Numbered from the stretch's first letter, positions 48,456 through 60,339 are shown. The stretch is 64,000 nucleotides of DNA from Stieleria neptunia (GCF_007754155.1 NZ_CP037423.1:1364001-1428000), one strand, 5' to 3'. Translations and numbers: made by a program. Notes: generated from the sequence alone by a model not told the origin.

Positions 48456-50624
48456 TCAACGCACGGCCCATTCCCCGATCGCCGACAATAACGCTTCACC
48501 GGTTTGATGCCAACGAACGCTCGTCGGCGTCCCGCTCGCCCGTTCCACGTGCCCCACAATCGGCAGTTCGGGCGAAACGACGTCCAACCGCCCGGGAACA
48601 CACAGTGATAACAGTCCGCCGACGTCCAGGTATTTGACCGCACCGGGGACGAACATCGGATCGTCTTGCCGCTGCAGCGACGCAAATCGAAACCCATTCA
48701 AATCGATGAAAGTTCGCCCGACCGCGTCGCCGGCTTGGCTGCGTGCGGCAGCAACGATCGCACCGGCTTGGCCACCGATCCCGACCAGATGAATGTCTTG
48801 ATCGCCCATCGATGAAGCGTGTTGGATGACGGACAACACGTCATGAACGCGCTGAACGAACAGCGGATGATTGTAACCGTAGGTGTACCCGGCGAAACGA
48901 TGCCAAGCCGATTCGCCGCCCCGCTGGTACCACATCCGTTGAGCGTCGAGCGAATCACCGCCGGAGACAAATTCACCTTGCCCGATCAAATCGGCCGACA
49001 CGACGCGGTATCCCGCGCGGGCGATCTTCGCCACCATCGGGTGGACGTGATCGCCATCAAACAGGCCTTGTTTTCCTTCATCGGTGATCCACACGACCGT
49101 CCCCTTCGCGCCGGAATCTCGGACTTCCACGAACGGCAACTGTTCGCCGGCGTGATCGATAAGCCCCACCGTGATCGACAATCCTTCTTGTTCGATCACC
49201 TTCGCTTGGTCAAACGAAGTCGATTGCACCTGATTCAATCGACGTCCCAGAATCGTTTCCCAAGCACCACCGACGACGCGTCGAAATTCGGCAAGCTGGT
49301 CCTTCGTTTCAGGGATCAACGCGTCCATCTGCCGCCGAGACTCTTCCGCGGCGAGTTGTAAAATCCGGACTTCGTGGGGATCGCCGATCGCGTCACCGCG
49401 GGGCGCCGGATGCTCGTCCGTCCACACCGTTGCTTCGGATCGGGAAAGCGGCACGTAGTCTTGTTCCAAAATCGGCTCCTTGAATCCGAGCTTCAAGTGA
49501 CGATTGAAAAACGCATACATCACCGCGCGATTGACGTGGTTGTAGTTGTGTTTGAAATGCAGATTGAATGCCGCCGTCAATCGATCTTTGTGTCCAAGAT
49601 CGGCGTACAACTGACGCAAGTCTGGATAGCCCTTGGTTTCCAATTCGACCGTCCAATCGTCCGCGGCGGTCAGTCCCAACGGTCGCGGCGCGATCGCCGC
49701 GGCGATGTCGACGTTGCCCTGATCGATCCGCATGTAGGGCGCATTCTCGCACGTGCATCCGCCTTGCATCGACGTCGACACCATCACGCACGGCATGGCC
49801 GCGGCGATGCGATCGTCGATCGCGCCCAAGATCATCGATTGCGTTCCACCGCCGCTGGCACCGGTCACGCCGATGCGGCTCGCGTCGGTCTCGTCCAGCT
49901 CCAACAGAAAATCGACGGCGCGAATCGAGTTCCAGGTTTGCAGGCCCATCATGTTTTGCAACCGCAGTTCCGCTTGCGCGCTGAAAAACCCCCGGTCGGT
50001 CGCGCGATCCAGATGCGCCGCCTTGTCGGGGCGATGTCCGATCTGGATCGAGTCCGCGTTTCCCGTCATGTCGTAGACGAAAACCAGGCACCCCATCCGT
50101 GCGAGTTGCACCGCCCGAGCCTGAATCGGAAACCGTCCGCCGACTTCAAAGCGTTCGGCACCGCTGGCCAAGTCGGCACGAATCGGAGCCTCACCGGCGT
50201 CGTAAAACCGACCGTCTTTCCAATGCCCGTGGGGAGACAGGATTGCAGGAAACGGACCAGACCTGCCTTTCGGTCGATACAGGCTGCCGGTTACAAAATG
50301 TCCCGGAATCGATTCGAAGTACACGCGATCGACCACATAGTCGTCACGCTCGACTCGGCCGTGGATCACCGCGTTCAAGTCGGGTTTGCTGGGCATCGGC
50401 CACAACCCTTGCGACAACAAAATCCGTTGTCGAATCTCCTCTCGGCGCTGCGGCCAGGCCTGCGGGGCCTCCACCGGCTTGAACGGAAAGTAGCTGTTTA
50501 GATTTCGCAGTTCGGCCAATCGGCGGTCGGCCGGTCGCGTTGCACCGGGTAGCGCCCGGGGTGGAGCAGCCGAGACATGGATTGAGCATGCAATCCACAA
50601 CAAACAGATCAAAGAAGAACGCAT
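48456..50624 (-). CDS. Exported tandem alpha/beta-hydrolase (acetylxylan-esterase-like), second copy degenerate
   Basis: 722 residues with signal peptide MRSSLICLLWIACSIHVSAA. The first hydrolase domain (residues about 100-370) has the nucleophile elbow GASGGGTQS and the oxyanion-side region LSPHGHWKDG, and ends with HFKHNYNHVNR near the catalytic His. The second domain (residues about 450-722) retains the fold (GYRVVSADLIGQGEF, YTYGYNHPLFVQRVHDVLSVI), but its elbow reads GIGGQAG, lacking the Ser nucleophile. Such proteins are placed with acetylxylan/dienelactone-type esterases; a role in plant or algal polysaccharide deacetylation is plausible but unproven. Confidence 0.85.
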   Translation of the reverse strand: MRSSLICLLWIACSIHVSAAPPRALPGATRPADRRLAELRNLNSYFPFKPVEAPQAWPQRREEIRQRILLSQGLWPMPSKPDLNAVIHGRVERDDYVVDRVYFESIPGHFVTGSLYRPKGRSGPFPAILSPHGHWKDGRFYDAGEAPIRADLASGAERFEVGGRFPIQARAVQLARMGCLVFVYDMTGNADSIQIGHRPDKAAHLDRATDRGFFSAQAELRLQNMMGLQTWNSIRAVDFLLELDETDASRIGVTGASGGGTQSMILGAIDDRIAAAMPCVMVSTSMQGGCTCENAPYMRIDQGNVDIAAAIAPRPLGLTAADDWTVELETKGYPDLRQLYADLGHKDRLTAAFNLHFKHNYNHVNRAVMYAFFNRHLKLGFKEPILEQDYVPLSRSEATVWTDEHPAPRGDAIGDPHEVRILQLAAEESRRQMDALIPETKDQLAEFRRVVGGAWETILGRRLNQVQSTSFDQAKVIEQEGLSITVGLIDHAGEQLPFVEVRDSGAKGTVVWITDEGKQGLFDGDHVHPMVAKIARAGYRVVSADLIGQGEFVSGGDSLDAQRMWYQRGGESAWHRFAGYTYGYNHPLFVQRVHDVLSVIQHASSMGDQDIHLVGIGGQAGAIVAAARSQAGDAVGRTFIDLNGFRFASLQRQDDPMFVPGAVKYLDVGGLLSLCVPGRLDVVSPELPIVGHVERASGTPTSVRWHQTGEALLSAIGEWAVR

Positions 50625-50712
50625 GGCGATGGCTGGGAAGCGTGGGAGTCAAACGGAGAATTGCCTCACCAGCATACCTGAACCCGAGTGGCCCAAGCTT
50701 CCAGCCTAAGAA

Positions 50713-50800
50713 AGTGGCGTAAGCTTCCAGCTTGCGATCCCCGAGGCGTCAGCCTCGAGCTTGTGCTGTCCCCAATCGCAAGCTGGAAGCTTACGCCACT
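50713..50800. repeat. Family A palindrome with 24-bp arms and a nested hairpin loop
   Basis: Arms 50713-50736 and 50777-50800 are perfect reverse complements. The 40-nt loop contains CGAGGCGTCAGCCTCG, a second hairpin. It lies between divergent esterase and PSCyt1 genes. A GAGTACAATGG sequence follows at 50811, similar to the flank of family C elements. Confidence 0.9.
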
Positions 50801-50859
50801 GCTTTTGTTCGAGTACAATGGCATCGCCCGCCTTCCTCCCACCTCCCGCGACGCCCGCC

Positions 50860-53184
<2,325 letters not shown>

Positions 53185-53218
53185 GCCCAACGGCGTGACC
53201 AGACGAAGAGACCGACCG

Positions 53219-54613
53219 ATGCGAAACGAACCGACGCCAACGATCGACCGACGCCACCTGCTGGGACAACTCGGCGGCGGGATGGGAATGCTGGGTGCCG
53301 CCCACCTGTTGGCATCCGAATCGACCGGCAACACAGGTCTGCATTTCCCGGCCAAAGCGAAACGGGTGATTCACCTGTTCATGAACGGCGGGCCCTATCA
53401 AGGCGACTTGTTCGATCCCAAACCCGTGCTCAAGAAATACGCCGGAACTCGGCCAGCCGGCGCGGACCTTCTGACCGAGCGTCCTACCGGCGGCTTGCTG
53501 CCATCGCCGTTTCAATTTCACCGCCGTGGTGAAAGCGGCGTTCCGGTCAGCGAGTTGCTGCCCAAACTCAGCCGGCACATCGACGAGATCTGCGTGTTGC
53601 GATCGCTGCATGCCAACAATCCGAATCACGGGCCGGCGCTGCTGCAAATGAACAACGGCACGATCACACCCACGCGTCCCAGCATGGGAGCCTGGTTCCT
53701 GTATGGCTTGGGCAGCGAGAACGCGAACCTTCCCGGCTATGTCGTGTTGTGTCCGGGACGTCCCGTTCGATTCTCCATCTTGTGGAACAGCGCGTTTCTG
53801 CCTTCGGAATACCAGGGAACGTACATCAATCACTCCACCATCGATCCGGAGAAAATGCTGCCCCATCTGCGGAACGGTCGCTGGGACCGTCAGACCCAAC
53901 GCGAGCAACTCGATCTGTTGCAGCAGCTCAGTGCCGAACAGACCGCTGCGCAGTCCGCCGTGCAGTCGTCGACACAGCGCGACCGCTCGATGTTGGATGC
54001 CCGCATGGAATCGATGGAGACGGCGTTTCGCATGCAGTTCGAAGGCAGCGAGGCGTTCGATTTGAATCGTGAAACCAAGCAAACCCGGGCGGCGTACGGC
54101 GACGGACATTTTGCCAACGGTTGTCTGTTGGCGCGGCGTTTGGCCGAACGCGGCGTGCGATTCGTCCAAGTCTACTATGGCAACGGCCAACCCTGGGACA
54201 CGCACAGCGGGCACGACGGCACGGTGCCCAAGTTGTGCAAAAACATCGACCAGCCGATCGCGGCGTTGATCGCAGACCTCAAGTCACGCGGCATGTTGGA
54301 AGACACGTTGATCGTGTGGGGCGGAGAATTCGGGCGGACGCCGACGTCGGAAAACGGCAACGGCCGCGACCACAACCATCATGGATTTTCGATGTGGATG
54401 GCCGGCGGCGGCGTCAAGGGAGGGATGACGTACGGCGAGACCGATGACTTCGGGTTTCGTGCAATGGTCGACAAGATGCACGTGCACGACCTGCACGCCA
54501 CGATTTTGCATCTGTTGGGACTCGATCACGAGCGGTTGACCTACCGTCACGCCGGCCGCGATTTCCGCCTGACCGACGTTCACGGTCGCGTCGTTCACGA
54601 CATCATCGCCTGA
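53219..54613 (+). CDS. DUF1501 domain-containing exported protein (third in the window)
   Basis: 464 residues from the ATG at 53219, with a twin-arginine-like leader (IDRRHLLGQLGGGMGMLGA). DUF1501 blocks: [60 protein letters not shown] and the [37 protein letters not shown] ending. It follows the PSCyt1/DUF1549/DUF1553 gene by 34 bp and precedes a nucleoside hydrolase gene by 8 bp. The ending is nearly identical to that of the DUF1501 at 36904, while the N-terminal regions differ more, as expected for paralogues. Confidence 0.95.
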   Translation: MRNEPTPTIDRRHLLGQLGGGMGMLGAAHLLASESTGNTGLHFPAKAKRVIHLFMNGGPYQGDLFDPKPVLKKYAGTRPAGADLLTERPTGGLLPSPFQFHRRGESGVPVSELLPKLSRHIDEICVLRSLHANNPNHGPALLQMNNGTITPTRPSMGAWFLYGLGSENANLPGYVVLCPGRPVRFSILWNSAFLPSEYQGTYINHSTIDPEKMLPHLRNGRWDRQTQREQLDLLQQLSAEQTAAQSAVQSSTQRDRSMLDARMESMETAFRMQFEGSEAFDLNRETKQTRAAYGDGHFANGCLLARRLAERGVRFVQVYYGNGQPWDTHSGHDGTVPKLCKNIDQPIAALIADLKSRGMLEDTLIVWGGEFGRTPTSENGNGRDHNHHGFSMWMAGGGVKGGMTYGETDDFGFRAMVDKMHVHDLHATILHLLGLDHERLTYRHAGRDFRLTDVHGRVVHDIIA

Positions 54614-54621
54614 TACCTAAC

Positions 54622-55608
54622 ATGAGAAACCTCCTGTCACTTCTGATTCTTGTTGCATTCCCTTCCGTTGCCACGGTCGCTGCCGATCCCGTACCGATCA
54701 TCTTTGACACCGACATGGCCGGCGACTGCGACGACGCCGGCGCGTTGGCCGTGCTGAACGCGTTGGCCGATCGTGGTGAAGCCCAGATCCTGGCTGTGGT
54801 GACCAATCGCAAATGCGCCGCCGGCGTTTCCGGTGGTGCAAGCGATGCGATCAACACCTTCTACGGTCGGCCGGACATCCCCATCGGAACCGACAAGGAC
54901 GGCGCGAAGGTTCGTTGGAACAAGCCCAGCACCTACACGCCGACTCTCTTTGGAGACTTTCCGCACGACAGCCCGGTTGACAGCGAACTGCCCGATGCGC
55001 TCGATGTGTACCGCAAAACGCTGGCCACCGCACAAGACAACTCGGTCGTGATCTGCAGCGTGGGAGCACTCAGCAACCTGGAAGACCTGTTGAATTCTTC
55101 CGGCGATGGACACAGCCCATTGACGGGAATCCAATTGATTGATGCCAAGGTCCGACAAACGGTCATCATGGGCGGGGAATTTCCGCGGTCCTCCCATCCG
55201 GAAACCAATCTCAAACTCGATCCGCCTGCTGCGGTCGCCGTCGTGCACGAATGGCCGGGACCGATCCTTTGGCAGGGCTTTGAAATCGGCGCCGCACTGC
55301 ATTGCGGTGCGAAGCTCAAGGATGCCTCCGCCGACAACCCGATTCGACGAGCTTTCGCGCTGCGGCCGTATCTTGGTGGATTCGCCATCGATCACGGCAA
55401 ACCGGCTCATGACCAAGCCGCGGTGTTGCTGGCCGTGCGAGGCATCGAGCCCGAATGGTGGACCGTCAGCGGGGACGGTCGCGTCGTCGTCGATTCAGAC
55501 GGACACACGCGGTGGTACTCCGACCCGAGAATGCAACACCGCTACGTGTCCATCAAAGGCCGACCGGATGGACTGGCAAACATCATTGAAGAACTGATGA
55601 GGAAGTGA
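54622..55608 (+). CDS. Exported nucleoside hydrolase (inosine-uridine-preferring family)
   Basis: 328 residues. A signal peptide (MRNLLSLLILVAFPSVATVAA) precedes the calcium-binding DTDMAGDCDDAGALAVLNAL block of the nucleoside hydrolase family. Other regions are ICSVGALSNLEDLLNS, VIMGGEFPRSSHPETNLKLDPPAAVAVVHEW and AHDQAAVLLAVRG with the C-terminal Asp ligand. It would cleave the N-glycosidic bond of nucleosides outside the cytoplasm. The gene starts 8 bp after the DUF1501 stop, so it is likely co-expressed with that exported module. Confidence 0.88.
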   Translation: MRNLLSLLILVAFPSVATVAADPVPIIFDTDMAGDCDDAGALAVLNALADRGEAQILAVVTNRKCAAGVSGGASDAINTFYGRPDIPIGTDKDGAKVRWNKPSTYTPTLFGDFPHDSPVDSELPDALDVYRKTLATAQDNSVVICSVGALSNLEDLLNSSGDGHSPLTGIQLIDAKVRQTVIMGGEFPRSSHPETNLKLDPPAAVAVVHEWPGPILWQGFEIGAALHCGAKLKDASADNPIRRAFALRPYLGGFAIDHGKPAHDQAAVLLAVRGIEPEWWTVSGDGRVVVDSDGHTRWYSDPRMQHRYVSIKGRPDGLANIIEELMRK

Positions 55609-55660
55609 CGGCCTGTGCGACGAGTCCCAAGAGCCATGCAAAGCCGACCTCCCATGCATC

Positions 55661-56083
55661 TTATGGTTCGTCCTCTCGCTCGGCCCGCAGCGCACCGGAT
55701 TCATCCACCGGAAGAATCTCGCTCTTGAAGGCGTAGTAACCTTCCCAGAACTCATTGTAAGTCATGGATTCGATCGATCTCTCAAAGCGAAAACGATCAC
55801 CAACTTGCAGCCCAAACGGATTGCCAACGAAACCATTGTCGAAGAGCAATTGGATTTCCTTGTCACGGCTCAAACAACGCATGCCAAACGTGTAGTCGTC
55901 GAAGGGTTCACCCGTTTCCTCGATCTCTCCCCACTGATGGCCAAGTTCAACAGGGTCCTCCGCAACGATCCAGACGCCGTCGGGCAATCCTTCCCGCATG
56001 AAGCTCGCAGGGTTGCTTGCTCGCTGCTGACAACCAGCGAGCAAGGCGAGCAATGTCACGACAATTGATAGTGGCTGGTTCAC
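55661..56083 (-). CDS. Putative lipoprotein of unknown function
   Basis: 140 residues from a GTG at 56083. The lipobox is LLALLAGC, followed by a mature domain with aromatic-rich blocks (GVWIVAEDPVELGHQWGEI, FDDYTFGMRCLSRDKEIQLLFDNGF). No family was recognised. A small open frame ends 9 bp upstream, so the two may be co-transcribed. Confidence 0.7.
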   Translation of the reverse strand: MNQPLSIVVTLLALLAGCQQRASNPASFMREGLPDGVWIVAEDPVELGHQWGEIEETGEPFDDYTFGMRCLSRDKEIQLLFDNGFVGNPFGLQVGDRFRFERSIESMTYNEFWEGYYAFKSEILPVDESGALRAEREDEP

Positions 56084-56092
56084 GGCAAGGAC

Positions 56093-56281
56093 CTATCGTT
56101 CGTCAATTCGAGCCGACGTCGACCAGCGGGTTCGTTTCGCCGTCTTGTCAAACGAATCAATGTAGCAGTTCAGTTGACCAAAGTCCGCATCATCGATTGT
56201 TTTCCGGGGACTGTCCGTCCTGCCGTCAGGTTCGTCGTATTCGCCAGCGGGCGGAATGCGGATCGTGATTTCGTCACCCAT
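56093..56281 (-). CDS. Possible small protein upstream of the lipoprotein gene (62 aa)
   Basis: Starts MGDEITIRIPPAGEYDEPDG and is highly charged, ending 9 bp before the lipoprotein start. The frame stays open further upstream, but that part is translated from the family D repeat. It may be a real coupled gene or the surviving end of a longer gene interrupted by the repeat. Evidence is limited to position and composition. Confidence 0.35.
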   Translation of the reverse strand: MGDEITIRIPPAGEYDEPDGRTDSPRKTIDDADFGQLNCYIDSFDKTAKRTRWSTSARIDER

Positions 56282-56321
56282 CGCGGCGTCCACGGTATCC
56301 CGGAGGGATTTCAGCGAGTCG

Positions 56322-56500
56322 CCGGAGGTCAGCGCATCGCCACCTCCGGACCACGGCCCAATCCTTCCCTCGACCCCGGACGGGGTCGCAGCAAATCCCG
56401 GCACCCCGCCAGGCGCAACCTCCGGCTAAACGGAAAACACTAGACCGACCGAATGATCGGGGGTGATCGCTGGGGTCAAGTCATTTTCCCAAGCCGCAGA
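56322..56500. repeat. Family D hairpin plus decayed partial copy of the long family E repeat
   Basis: CCGGAGGT/ACCTCCGG hairpin at 56322-56349, then a CCCCGGACGGGGTCGCAGCAA segment, then from about 56428 a degenerate match to the first 80 bp of the family E repeat (61463, 63703). At 56431 the sequence reads CGGCTAAACGG, the uninterrupted form of the site occupied by the element at 61354-61462. Confidence 0.75.
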
Positions 56501-56541
56501 GCACAGGGAGCAGGTAAAGATTCTGCGGATGAGGGTCTCTT

Positions 56542-59500
56542 TTAGGGGACAATCGTCAACAGTCGGTTGAAGAAAAGGCTGGCCGGCCCGGTGACTGCGA
56601 TCGTCACCACCAACGCTCCCGCACCGAGCAAGTAGTCCTGCGAAATTGGGCCGAACGGTCCGGAATGCAAACGCGTAATCTCTTCTTCTGATTCATCAAG
56701 CATGTCGATTTGATCCTGCAGCGATGCGCCCGAAAAGGATGTCGACTTCTGTTCGCAGACAAACGCGTAGTGGGCTTGTCGGATGTTCTCAACGACTTCA
56801 TCGCGGTAGCGAATCGCAGAGAATCGCACGACGATCGCGGCCAGAAAGGAAATGAAAATTGGGATTGCCAACAAGATGTACCAACTCGTGTCCAGCCCCC
56901 AGGCGTCCCAAATGCGCCAGCGTGCGGCAATCAACAAGATCGATAGGATGGCAGGGAGGACAAGCTTGCGACTGGAAACGATGCTCAAGTGCATTGTGCA
57001 TCGCGCACCGTTGACCAATTGGACTTGTGCGGACGAGGACATCTCCTGGGGCAAACGTTCGATCGCATTGGTGATGATCTTCCTGGCGTACAAACAGAAC
57101 AAAAGACTGTTGAACGTGATGGTCAACAGGCCTAATGTCGCGGCGAGTAGGGTGCCGATAGCCAGCCACCTGACCAACCAGTCCCGCGCGGGAGGTTGGA
57201 TCACACCGCTTTCGATGTAGGAGACAAGATAGAACACGATCGCGGTTGTCGCCGCGAGTTTGAACGCGGCGGGGAGATCGGGCTGCTGCAAGTTTGTCTC
57301 TGCGGCGAATTCATGGATGTTGTCGGGGATGTTTTGGTGGGCACGGGCAATCCCGTTCAGGCTGAGGATCACGACGAAAGTCAAACCCCAAATCGGAGGC
57401 CACAAACTGACACCGTTGAAAAACAGGATCGGCTCCGATTGAATGGTGGCATCGCTCACAAGCATGACCAAGATGACCAGAACGATCAGTAGTGCCCCAA
57501 AAACGATCGGCCAGATGGCCGGGGATTCACGCACGACACTGCCTCCGCTTGCAAACCGTTGCAAAAACCCGGTGGTCGCCTTCGCCGTGTTGACAACGAT
57601 GGCTTGAAACCTCGTTAGGTCCGTGGAAAATCGTGCCAGGAAATTTACAAACAGGAGTCCGCCAATCGAGGAAATCAAGATCATCCACAACCAACGCCAA
57701 TCGTCGAGGATGGAATTGACCGGCGGCGGTTGTCTCAGCGGAAGGTAGGATGCACTCGGTGTGCTACCAAACTGTACCGGAGATCGGCTTCCAATTTCGA
57801 ACGTCAGCGGCGCCAAGTAGGCTGGGGATTCCGCAGTGCTTGTTGTCCCACGGCCGACTAAATCAAATAGATCCTGGGACTGGGGACCGAACGTTAGCGT
57901 CAACGTTTCATCCTTGAGTTTATCGTTGCGAAACGCGTAGCAAAGGATCGATGTTCCTATGAATCCAGAGGTTTGGTACCCGTCGCGAAAACTGGGGATG
58001 TTGTTCACTCGCCCAAAAATGTCTTCACGTCCATGGACCGCTAATCCATAGTGCGATGCGACAATCAAGTTGCGGGCGTGCGGGACAGTTTGTGGAACGT
58101 TGTAACGGGCATCCAGTTCGGTTGTGAAGAAGGTTGCGACGGGGAAAACCTCATGCGCCTCTTTCAGGATGAGGTTCTTGTCTTCCCAGTTCGAGCCAAT
58201 GATGCCAACCGACCGAACACGACTGGGGTTGATCCCACGCGAAGAAGAAATGGTCGTCAGTTCCGTCATCGAACGATCCAGATAGTCGCGAACCGACGAC
58301 GTCCCTTTGAGTGAACCGGACGTTTCGCTTGCCGATTCTGCCAGATCCGACGCGATCCCTTTCAGATAGGGGATCACTACCGGTGGAATGTTTCCCGCGG
58401 TTTCCTTAAAGCTGGCTTGCAAGTCATTGATGTAGCTGAGCGAACTCTGTTCCACAAATAAGATCATCTGGCTGAGCGATTCCGGTCCGGGTAATACGCC
58501 ACGCAAGTCCAGTTCTCGCCGCAAGGCCGATAGCAATCGATCGTCGGACCCGATGGTGTGAAAAATCTTGATCGCCACATCGTCGCCAAGTTCGATCCAA
58601 TCCTGTCCCGCCCGAATTCCAATGCTGCTGTTGCGTGCCGTGCAAACGATGTTGCAAATCACGCTTCCCCGTTTGAATTGCTTAAAGAACTCTTGCGTGT
58701 TGAGGGCTTCCGAATCTTCGACCGATCCGCGAGGGTCAACTGAACCGGGCGGGGCATCGGTTTTTGTACCGACGCTCGAATTCAGTTCCTCCCTGCGTCG
58801 ACGCTCATCGACCTGGGATCGGATCTTACCCGCATCCGCGACGATCTCGCGCAAGGTGTCGCTTGACGGTGGACCGAGCAAACAGAATGAAGCCCGTTTG
58901 CAAAGACGTTCGGCGACGATGGGCTCAATCACCTGACGTATCGTATCCAACGGACGCTTGCCGAGATGCGAATTCTGAATCCAGGTGACAAGAATCAAAT
59001 CCCCATCGGGGCCTCGGTGCCGATACAATTTCGTCGGCAAATCGCAAACACTTTTGACCTGCACGTCGTTTGACGTCGCTCCGGCAACGACGTCATTGGG
59101 ACTGCGATCTGAAAAATAGTGGGTGTACGTCGCTTTCCTATACGTCATGCGATCAGGGAAAGACAACGAGAACCCCTGATTGGCCATCGCCAACTCCACC
59201 GCGTGACGTCGCCGCCGACGACTTTCAACCTTCTCGGATTCGAAGCCTTCGTCGACGGGGACCACCAAGAACATGATCTTTCCAGATGAACCCAACTTCG
59301 ACGCCACGAGTTCTTTGACCGAGTCGGAGTCTTCGGCAAGTTCCGTCACCCGATCGCTTTCGTGGTGAACAAATGGATCGTCCCACATCGAACTCGCAAG
59401 ACTGACGGCCCCACGCACGATCGGATAGGTCGAGTCGCTCACATAAGGAGCGGCTTTCTGATTCGGTGATGTCACGCCGGGGACTGCGAGAAGCCCAAAG

Positions 59501-59574
59501 ACTGCGAGCGTCGCGGCAATCAATCCTCCACCGATCCATTTCGACGATGTCTGGAATGGCTTGCTGATTTCCAT
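56542..59574 (-). CDS. Large multi-spanning membrane protein of an uncharacterised family
   Basis: 1010 residues from the ATG at 59574, chosen because GAGGG lies 8 bp upstream; the ATG at 59586 is an alternative. One membrane helix at about residues 14-34 is followed by a roughly 590-residue soluble region and then about eight helices (residues about 625-1000, starting WLWMILISSIGGLLFVNFLA). Recognisable blocks in the soluble part are ESRRRRRHAVELAMANQGFS (about residue 120), LLGPPSSDTLREIV (about 236), HTIGSDDRLLSAL, VGIIGSNWEDKNLILKEA (about 455), FFTTELDARY (about 485) and SFRDGYQTSGF (about 531). I recall similar blocks in other unnamed bacterial membrane proteins; the alternation suggests Rossmann-like, ligand-receptor-like lobes. 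No catalytic motif is identified. Confidence 0.8.
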   Translation of the reverse strand: MEISKPFQTSSKWIGGGLIAATLAVFGLLAVPGVTSPNQKAAPYVSDSTYPIVRGAVSLASSMWDDPFVHHESDRVTELAEDSDSVKELVASKLGSSGKIMFLVVPVDEGFESEKVESRRRRRHAVELAMANQGFSLSFPDRMTYRKATYTHYFSDRSPNDVVAGATSNDVQVKSVCDLPTKLYRHRGPDGDLILVTWIQNSHLGKRPLDTIRQVIEPIVAERLCKRASFCLLGPPSSDTLREIVADAGKIRSQVDERRRREELNSSVGTKTDAPPGSVDPRGSVEDSEALNTQEFFKQFKRGSVICNIVCTARNSSIGIRAGQDWIELGDDVAIKIFHTIGSDDRLLSALRRELDLRGVLPGPESLSQMILFVEQSSLSYINDLQASFKETAGNIPPVVIPYLKGIASDLAESASETSGSLKGTSSVRDYLDRSMTELTTISSSRGINPSRVRSVGIIGSNWEDKNLILKEAHEVFPVATFFTTELDARYNVPQTVPHARNLIVASHYGLAVHGREDIFGRVNNIPSFRDGYQTSGFIGTSILCYAFRNDKLKDETLTLTFGPQSQDLFDLVGRGTTSTAESPAYLAPLTFEIGSRSPVQFGSTPSASYLPLRQPPPVNSILDDWRWLWMILISSIGGLLFVNFLARFSTDLTRFQAIVVNTAKATTGFLQRFASGGSVVRESPAIWPIVFGALLIVLVILVMLVSDATIQSEPILFFNGVSLWPPIWGLTFVVILSLNGIARAHQNIPDNIHEFAAETNLQQPDLPAAFKLAATTAIVFYLVSYIESGVIQPPARDWLVRWLAIGTLLAATLGLLTITFNSLLFCLYARKIITNAIERLPQEMSSSAQVQLVNGARCTMHLSIVSSRKLVLPAILSILLIAARWRIWDAWGLDTSWYILLAIPIFISFLAAIVVRFSAIRYRDEVVENIRQAHYAFVCEQKSTSFSGASLQDQIDMLDESEEEITRLHSGPFGPISQDYLLGAGALVVTIAVTGPASLFFNRLLTIVP

Positions 59575-59589
59575 GATTGCCCTCATGTT

Positions 59590-59700
59590 TTCGCAAAATC
59601 ACCACGAATCATGCTCGTGTGCATCATGTATGCTAATTTAACAATGCAATCAAAGAAACAATTAAGTTTATAAAACGGCACAACGACTATTTTATCACTG
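59590..59700. promoter_or_regulatory. AT-rich leader upstream of the large membrane protein
   Basis: About 110 bp immediately 5' of the 1010-residue gene are markedly AT-rich relative to the surroundings, with TTGATT and TAAATT-like boxes on the minus strand. It probably contains the promoter, but no pair is convincing. Confidence 0.45.
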
Positions 59701-59910
59701 CCTCTTCAAACCGACATGTGGGTACGCTCGGATGTCGACACGCGATCGGTAGGAGTCCGATTCTTCAGACGTCGGTTTATCTTCGGTGGCCAAGTCGGCC
59801 GGGCACCTTTTCTCAACCGATCCGCCTCGATTGCCTCGACGGGCGTGCACCACCAACCGGACGCCACCGACGCAGCGTCCACGGTATCCCGGAGCGATCA
59901 CAGCGATTAG

Positions 59911-60130
59911 CCGGAGGTCAGCGCAGCGCCACCTCCGGACCACTTTGGCTCTAAAGGTGTTAGCGGAACGGCGCGAGCCGTCCGGTCGCGCTTCAAAAAC
60001 ACCGTGAAAGACCGGAGGGCTCGCGCCCTACCGCTAACAAAAAACACCCCGCCTGGCGTTAAAGTCGATGGCATTGGGCGCGAGCCCTCCGGTGTTGTGA
60101 CAGAGATGAAGAACCGGAGGGCTCGCGCCC
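59911..60130. repeat. Family D hairpin followed by two large palindromes
   Basis: CCGGAGGT/ACCTCCGG hairpin at 59911-59938. Then a palindrome from TTAGCGG (59960) to CCGCTAA (about 60037) with arms carrying GGGCTCGCGCC-type sequence. Then a second palindrome at about 60076-60130 with GGGCGCGAGCCCTCCGGT arms. No gene is seen between 59701 and 60339. Confidence 0.82.
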
Positions 60131-60220
60131 TGCCGCTAAAACCTCAAGAAACACATGGGGAAAATGCTTCACAGCGTTGCCCAGACGGGGTCGCAGCAAA
60201 TCCCGGCACCCCGCCAGACG

Positions 60221-60285
60221 CAACCTCAGCCCACCGCGACCGCACATCAACTGCCGAAGCGGTAAGCAACTCGATTCAGTTCAAC
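60221..60285 (+). repeat. 65-bp direct repeat, copy 1 (CAACCTCAGCCCACCGCGAC...)
   Basis: Matches 62110-62174 with a few differences. It contains CCGAAGCGGTAAGCAA and TCGATTCAGTTCAAC. Both copies lie just outside small membrane-protein genes. Confidence 0.8.
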
Positions 60286-60339
60286 CCGGAGCAATCCGGA
60301 TCCCTCTCCCGATTCCGTTGGTGATCCGAGTGCTGGTAG

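Noticed and set aside
49374..50501. Open frame antisense to the esterase gene (375 codons)
   Set aside because: Composition (Arg/His/Gln rich) and lack of motifs indicate a shadow frame.
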